A stretch of DNA of 9,694 nt from Quisquiliibacterium sp036525975 (GTDB lineage Bacteria > Pseudomonadota > Gammaproteobacteria > Burkholderiales > Burkholderiaceae_E). The notes beneath the pieces were generated by a model. The model saw only the letters and a program-made list of their open reading frames with translations, had not been told where the DNA came from and ran no database searches. A program made the position numbers and the translations under genes. The stretch lies in NCBI GenBank assembly GCA_036525975.1, contig DATCZK010000073.1:1-9694 (forward strand), written 5' to 3'. Shown here one piece after another: positions 5,869-9,694 of the stretch; within the stretch, counting starts at the first letter, position 1; every line of letters begins with the position of its first letter.

Positions 5869-5874
5869 TAGAAT
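5869..5874 (+). promoter_or_regulatory. Predicted -10 box of the DUF218 gene (near-leaderless start)
   Basis: TAGAAT ends eight bases before the ATG at 5883, so the leader would be zero to two bases long. No Shine-Dalgarno sequence is present. It mirrors the srkA box: ATTCTAT (5836-5842) and ATAGAAT (5868-5874) are a perfect inverted pair inside a 53-base divergent gap. No good -35 is visible. Confidence 0.45.
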
Positions 5875-5882
5875 CGCGACAA

Positions 5883-6680
5883 ATGGACGAAGCCACCTTC
5901 AAGGGCCTGTTTTCGCTGCTCGTGCTGCCGCCCGCGGGGCCTTTGCTGGTCGCCGCCCTGGGGGCGCTGCTCGCGCTGCGCCGCAGGTCCGGGCGCGGCG
6001 CACGGGTCCGGCTCGCGGCCGGGCTCGCGGGCGCGTGGCTCCTGTCCACGCCGGCGGTGTCGGAGGCGCTGATCGGGCTGCTCGAACGCGGCGCCCCGCC
6101 CGCGCTCGAGGCGCGCCAGCTCGCGAGCGAGCTGCGTTCGGCGCGGCCTCCCGGCGCGATCGTCGTGCTCGGCGGCGGCGTGCGGCACAACGAGCGCGAG
6201 CGGCCCGGCACCGAGTGGGTGAACCAGCGCACGCTCGAGCGGCTCGCGTTCGCGGCGCTGCTCGCGCGCTCGAGCGGGCTCCCGGTGCTGGTGAGCGGTG
6301 GAACGCCGAAGCGGCGCGAGGCGTCCGAGGCGGTGCTGATGGCGCGGGCGCTGCGCGCGAGCTTCGGGATCGAGGCGCGCTGGACCGAGGAGCGCTCGCG
6401 CGACACCGCGGGCAACGCCACCGAGTCGGCGCGCGTGCTGCGCGCGGCGGGCGTGACGCGCGTCGTGCTCGTGACGCAGGCCTATCACATGCCGCGCGCG
6501 CTCGGCGCCTTTCGCGCGGCCGGGCTCGAGGTGATCGCCGCGCCGCACGGGTTCCTCGGCGGCTCGGGCATCGACAGCTGGAGCGACTTCGTGCCGAGCG
6601 CGAGCGCGGTGGCCACGGGCTGGCTCGCCACGCACGAGCTGGCGGGCCTCGTGTGGTACCGCGTGCGCGCCTGGCTCTAG
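5883..6680 (+). CDS. YdcF/ElyC-like DUF218 membrane protein
   Basis: The 265-residue protein has two N-terminal hydrophobic segments (about 9-33 and 43-64) separated by an Arg-rich loop, then a soluble DUF218 domain (about 88-255). Family motifs are visible: AIVVLGGGV (92-100), LPVLVSGGTPKRREASEA (133-150), SRDTAGNATESARVL (172-186) and VVLVTQAYHMPRA (194-206). Its size and layout match ElyC/SanA/YdcF-type proteins, which in E. coli are linked to envelope integrity and peptidoglycan precursor supply; the chemistry of DUF218 is not settled. The start is chosen at MDEATFKG because it begins the first membrane segment and lies just after a -10 box. An in-frame start at 5763 would overlap srkA by 67 bases on the other strand and add an unlikely Arg-rich leader. 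The gene is followed by the MFS gene after 33 bases, probably in one operon. Confidence 0.82.
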   Translation: MDEATFKGLFSLLVLPPAGPLLVAALGALLALRRRSGRGARVRLAAGLAGAWLLSTPAVSEALIGLLERGAPPALEARQLASELRSARPPGAIVVLGGGVRHNERERPGTEWVNQRTLERLAFAALLARSSGLPVLVSGGTPKRREASEAVLMARALRASFGIEARWTEERSRDTAGNATESARVLRAAGVTRVVLVTQAYHMPRALGAFRAAGLEVIAAPHGFLGGSGIDSWSDFVPSASAVATGWLATHELAGLVWYRVRAWL

Positions 6681-6701
6681 CGAAGCGGCAATCCGAAATC
6701 G

Positions 6702-6706
6702 GGAGG
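6702..6706 (+). promoter_or_regulatory. Ribosome binding site that decides the MFS start codon
   Basis: GGAGG lies seven bases before ATG 6714 but only one base before the in-frame GTG 6708. The spacing therefore selects ATG 6714 and removes two residues from the longer reading. Confidence 0.75.
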
Positions 6707-6713
6707 TGTGCAG

Positions 6714-8018
6714 ATGGCTTTCTTCAGCAGATCGGCTCTCAATCCCGGCGTCGCGCCGCGCGAGGTGTTCGGCTGGGCGATGTACGACTTCGCCAATTCG
6801 GGTTTCACCACCGTGGTGCTCACCGCGGTGTTCAACGCCTACTTCGTGGGCGCGGTCGCGGGCAACGCCTCGTGGGCCACGCTCGCGTGGACGCTCGCGC
6901 TCGCCGCGTCGAGCCTGCTGGTGATGTTCACGGCGCCGGCGATCGGCGCCTACGCCGACGCGCACGGCGCGAAGAAGCGCCTGCTGCTGCTGTCCACCGC
7001 GGGCTGCGTGATCGGCACCGCGGCGCTCGCTTTCGCGCAGCCGGGTACCGTTGCGATCGCGGTGGTGGCGGTGATCGCGGCCAACTACTTCTACAGCGTG
7101 GGCGAGTCGCTGATCGCGGCGTTCCTGCCCGAGATCTCGAAGCACGATGCGCTGGGCAAGGTCTCGGGGTGGGGGTGGAGCTTCGGCTACTTCGGCGGGA
7201 TGCTCACGCTGGGGCTGTGCCTGTGGGTGGTGATCGGCTCGCAGGCCGCGGGCAAGCCGGCGAGCGAGTTCGTTCCGCTCACGATGCTCGTCACGGCCGG
7301 GGTGTTCGCGATCGCGGCCATTCCCACCTTCGTGCTGCTGCGCGAGCGAAGCGACCCGGAGCGCGCGAAGCTCGAGCGCCACGGGCGCACCGCGCTCGAG
7401 CGGCTGCGCCACACCTGGAACGAGTCGTCGAGGTTTCGCGATTTCCGGCTGCTGCTCGCGTGCGGTTGCGCGTATCAGGCGGGAATCTCGGTCGTGATCG
7501 CGCTCGCCGCCGTCTACGCAGAGCAGGTGATGGGGTTCAAGCAGGCGCAGACGATGATGCTCGTGTTCCTCGTGAACATCGCGTCCGCGCTCGGCGCCTT
7601 CGGCTTCGGCTACGTGCAGGACCGGGTCGGTCACAAGCGAGCGCTGGCGATCACGCTGTGGGGCTGGATCCTGATGGTGGCGCTGGCCTCGCTCGGCACC
7701 TCGGTGCAGGTGTTCTGGCTCGCCGCCACGGTGGCCGGGCTTTGCATGGGCTCGAGCCAGTCGTGCGGGCGCGCGATGGTCGGGTCGATGACGCCGCCCG
7801 AGCGCCTGGCCGAGTTCTACGGGCTGTGGGGCTTCGCGACGAGGCTCGCGGCGATCATCGGCCCGGTCACCTACGGCGTCGTCACTTTCGTCACCACCGG
7901 CAATCACCGGCTGGCGATCGGCGTGACCGGGCTGTTCTTCGTGGTGGCGCTGCTGATCCTGCGAACGAGCGACACCGCGCGCGGCGTCGCGGCGCGCAAC
8001 CCGGCCGCCGCGGGCTGA
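6714..8018 (+). CDS. MFS transporter of the UMF1 (Atg22-like) family
   Basis: The 434-residue protein is strongly hydrophobic with about 12 predicted membrane segments and a charged central loop (about 210-243) between the two halves. REVFGWAMYDFANSGFTTVV (16-35) is the characteristic start of UMF1/Atg22-like permeases. Two copies of the MFS loop motif are recognisable: GAYADAHGAKKR (78-89) in the first half and GYVQDRVGHKRAL (299-311) in the second. WGWSFGYFGGM (153-163) and SSQSCGRAMVGSMTPPERLAEFYG (347-370) also fit the family. Yeast Atg22 exports amino acids from the vacuole; substrates of the bacterial members are generally unknown, so none is assigned. It lies 33 bases after the DUF218 gene on the same strand and should be co-transcribed with it. 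The tail after residue 420 is Ala-rich and probably cytoplasmic. Confidence 0.88.
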   Translation: MAFFSRSALNPGVAPREVFGWAMYDFANSGFTTVVLTAVFNAYFVGAVAGNASWATLAWTLALAASSLLVMFTAPAIGAYADAHGAKKRLLLLSTAGCVIGTAALAFAQPGTVAIAVVAVIAANYFYSVGESLIAAFLPEISKHDALGKVSGWGWSFGYFGGMLTLGLCLWVVIGSQAAGKPASEFVPLTMLVTAGVFAIAAIPTFVLLRERSDPERAKLERHGRTALERLRHTWNESSRFRDFRLLLACGCAYQAGISVVIALAAVYAEQVMGFKQAQTMMLVFLVNIASALGAFGFGYVQDRVGHKRALAITLWGWILMVALASLGTSVQVFWLAATVAGLCMGSSQSCGRAMVGSMTPPERLAEFYGLWGFATRLAAIIGPVTYGVVTFVTTGNHRLAIGVTGLFFVVALLILRTSDTARGVAARNPAAAG

Positions 8019-8024
8019 GTGGTT

Positions 8025-8046
8025 CGCCGGCCCGCGCGGGCCGGCG
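8025..8046. terminator. Perfect 22-bp palindrome between convergent genes
   Basis: The arm CGCCGGCCCGC (8025-8035) is followed directly by its exact reverse complement (8036-8046). It lies in the 34-base gap between the MFS stop (8016-8018) and the amidase stop (8055-8053). As RNA it would fold into a very stable GC hairpin with a small loop from either strand. It is a likely bidirectional terminator although it has no T-tract. A protein binding site is an alternative. Confidence 0.55.
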
Positions 8047-8052
8047 CGCGGA

Positions 8053-9630
8053 TCAGGGCGCGGCGCGCGCCCCGCGCGCGAGCGGCGCAACGCGCCCGGC
8101 CCACGGCGCGTCGCGTTCCAGCTGCGCGGCAACCTCGAGCAGCCGCGCATCGCTCCCGAACTTCCCGACCAGCTGCACGCCGATCGGCAGCCCGCTCGCG
8201 CTCATCGCCAGAGGCAGCGAGATCGCCGGCTGCCCGGTCATGTTGGCCAGCGGCGCGAACGGCGAGTAGCGGATCAAGCCCTGCGGCCCGAGCCGGTAGT
8301 CGTGGAAGTCGGGGTTGGTCATCGTCCAGCGCCCCAGCCGCGCGGGCGGCTCGGCCAGCACCGGCAGCACCAGCGCGTCGAAGCCCGCGGTCGCGTCCTC
8401 GCCCTCGAAGAACCGGGCAACGCGGCGCGAGAGGGCGTGCAGCCGTGCCGCCGCCTTCATGTAGTCGGGGCCGCTCACCGAACGCCCGAACTCGAGCGCG
8501 CCGCGGGTGGTTGGTTCGAGCTCGCCGTCCTGCAGCGGGCGGCCGCGCGCGGCCAGGTGCAGGTCGATCACCATCGCGATGCCGCAGGCGATCACCGTCA
8601 ACATCGGCCGCACGATCTCCTCGCCCGTGATCTTCGGCGCCGCCGGCTCCACGACGTGCCCGAGCGACGCCAGCCGGCGCGCCGCGTCCTCCACGGCCGC
8701 CGCCACCTCGGGGTGAACCGCCTCCCCGTCGAAGGTGTGGGTCAGCACCGCGAAGCGCAGCCGCTCGAGCGGCTTTCCGGCCGCGATCGATCGCACCGCC
8801 TCGGCCGAGCCGCGGTATCGGGGCGCCGCGTACGGCGCGCCCAGGTCGCTGCCCGCCACGCAGTCGAGCGTGCCGGCGCAGTCGCGCACGCTGAGCGCGA
8901 CCACGTGCTCGGTGGCGAGCCCGCCCCAGGCTTCGCCCACGAGCGGGCCGCCCGGGATCAGCCCGCGCGACGGTTTCAGGCCGACGAGCCCGCAACACGA
9001 GGCCGGGATCCGGATCGATCCGGCGCCGTCGCTCGCGTGCGCGATCGGCACGATCCGTGCCGCCACCGCGGCGCCGGCCCCGCCGCTCGATCCGCCCGCG
9101 CTGTGCTCGGGGTTCCAGGGGTTGCGCGTGGGGCCGCCGTAGGCCACGGCCTCGGTGGACGCGTTGATCCCCATCTCGGGGCTGGTGCTGCGCGCGAAGA
9201 ACAGGAAACCGGCCGCGCGCATTCGCGAGATCAGTTCCGAGTCGAGTTTCCACTCGATCCTGCCGAACAGGCGAGAGCCCATCGTGGAAGGCAAGCCGAG
9301 CGCGGCGGCGCCGAGGTCCTTCACCAGCGAGGGCACGCCGAGGAACGGACGCGCGGCGGCGAGTTCTTCGAGTGCCGAGGCCGAGCGCCTCGCGCGCGCG
9401 AGCTCGCGCTCGATCCGTTGCGCGGCCTCGCGCGCGGCGGCGGGCTCGAGCGTGCACACGGCATTGAGCCGCGCGCCCAGCGTCTGCGCGCGCGCGATCG
9501 AGGCCTCGAGCGCCTCGCCCGCGCCGATCGATCCGGTGCGGATCAGGCGCGCCACTTCGGTCGCGTCCGCCTCCAGCGGCCAGGGCAGCGGCGGGTCCGG
9601 CCGTTCCTCGTCTCTGTCTGGAGCGCTCAT
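8053..9630 (-). CDS. Amidase-signature family amidohydrolase
   Basis: The product is 525 residues from ATG 9630. The amidase signature gives the Ser-cisSer-Lys triad: Lys104 in VPSLVKDLG, Ser181 in HSAGGSSGGAG and nucleophile Ser205 in ASDGAGSIRIPAS. The 24-residue gap between the two serines equals that in mammalian FAAH. The family fold covers about 19-515, with the C-terminal MTGQPAISLPL and GLPIGVQLVGKFGSD (about 480-494) also conserved. Such enzymes hydrolyse amide bonds in many substrates (aryl or fatty amides, ureas, and the Gln in GatA). GatA is unlikely because no gatB or gatC is adjacent and the N-terminus differs. The substrate is unknown and no signal peptide is seen. The start is uncertain: no Shine-Dalgarno sequence precedes 9630 and the frame stays open to the right edge through a Pro/His-rich stretch. 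The gene may therefore begin outside the window. Confidence 0.87.
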   Translation of the reverse strand: MSAPDRDEERPDPPLPWPLEADATEVARLIRTGSIGAGEALEASIARAQTLGARLNAVCTLEPAAAREAAQRIERELARARRSASALEELAAARPFLGVPSLVKDLGAAALGLPSTMGSRLFGRIEWKLDSELISRMRAAGFLFFARSTSPEMGINASTEAVAYGGPTRNPWNPEHSAGGSSGGAGAAVAARIVPIAHASDGAGSIRIPASCCGLVGLKPSRGLIPGGPLVGEAWGGLATEHVVALSVRDCAGTLDCVAGSDLGAPYAAPRYRGSAEAVRSIAAGKPLERLRFAVLTHTFDGEAVHPEVAAAVEDAARRLASLGHVVEPAAPKITGEEIVRPMLTVIACGIAMVIDLHLAARGRPLQDGELEPTTRGALEFGRSVSGPDYMKAAARLHALSRRVARFFEGEDATAGFDALVLPVLAEPPARLGRWTMTNPDFHDYRLGPQGLIRYSPFAPLANMTGQPAISLPLAMSASGLPIGVQLVGKFGSDARLLEVAAQLERDAPWAGRVAPLARGARAAP

Positions 9631-9643
9631 CTGCTGTTCGGGT

Positions 9644-9694
9644 TGCGGGTGCGGGTGCGGTGGCGCGTGCGGGGGCGGATGCGGTGGCGGTGGC
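9644..9694. repeat. Imperfect hexanucleotide repeat at the right edge
   Basis: Eight and a half units of a 6-base period can be aligned (tgcggg, tgcggg, tgcggt, ggcgcg, tgcggg, ggcgga, tgcggt, ggcggt, then cut off). Read on the minus strand in the amidase frame the region 9693-9631 has no stop and gives PPPPHPPPHAPPHPHPQPEQ followed by Gln and the annotated Met. It could be a coding Pro/His-rich tail or a non-coding simple repeat; the window ends before this can be decided. Confidence 0.7.

Noticed and set aside
2965..5871. A plus-strand open frame of 968 codons overlapping prpE and srkA
   Set aside because: Its composition is low-complexity Arg/Gly/Ala without motifs, in the +1-shifted frame of prpE. 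Scarcity of AT-rich stop codons explains its length.
5763..5882. Longer start of the DUF218 protein at 5763
   Set aside because: It would run antisense through the srkA repeat and add a charged, non-family leader before the first membrane segment.
5822..8269. Long open frames on both strands (815 and 774 codons) across the DUF218 and MFS genes
   Set aside because: Both are antisense or frame-shifted shadows with repetitive Arg-rich translations; the real genes in this span carry clear family motifs and ribosome binding logic.
8053..9630. GatA subunit of the Glu-tRNA(Gln) amidotransferase
   Set aside because: The amidase signature is shared, but gatB and gatC are not adjacent and the N- and C-terminal regions do not look like GatA.
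1..9694. Frequent GCGATCGC-type octamers as uptake or HIP1-like signals
   Set aside because: They fall mostly in coding sequence, where Ala-Ile-Ala codons in a GC-rich genome produce them. No clear excess can be shown by reading alone.

Overview
The window reads as an ordinary chromosomal stretch from a high-GC Gram-negative bacterium, most likely a betaproteobacterium near Burkholderiales. The support is indirect: very GC-rich codon use, a Fur box with an iron-binding protein, PrpE and SrkA proteins of proteobacterial type, and TAGAAT-like -10 boxes. Species cannot be named from the sequence. I see no tRNA, rRNA, CRISPR array, insertion sequence, phage gene or integration site, and no defence or biosynthetic cluster. 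No stretch longer than about 150 bases lacks a gene.

Layout from left to right. (1) The 5' part of a secreted Fe(3+) ABC-transporter binding protein runs off the left edge on the minus strand. A Fur-box-like palindrome and a promoter lie upstream of it. (2) Two exported hydrolases follow on the minus strand: a trypsin-like serine protease with an extra Ig-like domain, and an NlpC/P60 cell-wall peptidase. (3) prpE (propionyl-CoA synthetase) is divergent from the NlpC/P60 gene and has a 5' leader that can fold into a strong hairpin just before its ribosome binding site. (4) srkA (stress response kinase) converges on prpE. Its 5' end carries a 36-bp tandem repeat. (5) A YdcF/ElyC-like DUF218 membrane protein and a UMF1/Atg22-like MFS transporter form a probable two-gene operon, divergent from srkA. 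(6) An amidase-signature enzyme converges on the transporter gene. Its reading frame stays open through a hexanucleotide repeat to the right edge.

The genes do not form one pathway. Shared themes are envelope and surface functions (iron uptake, protease, cell-wall peptidase, DUF218 protein, transporter) and general metabolism or stress (PrpE, SrkA, amidase). The more interesting signals are in the short intergenic regions: three predicted leaderless or nearly leaderless starts, the structured prpE leader with repeated CGACGGC motifs, palindromes filling both convergent gaps, and low-complexity repeats at the 5' ends of srkA and the amidase gene. I found nothing that supports a previously undescribed multi-gene system.
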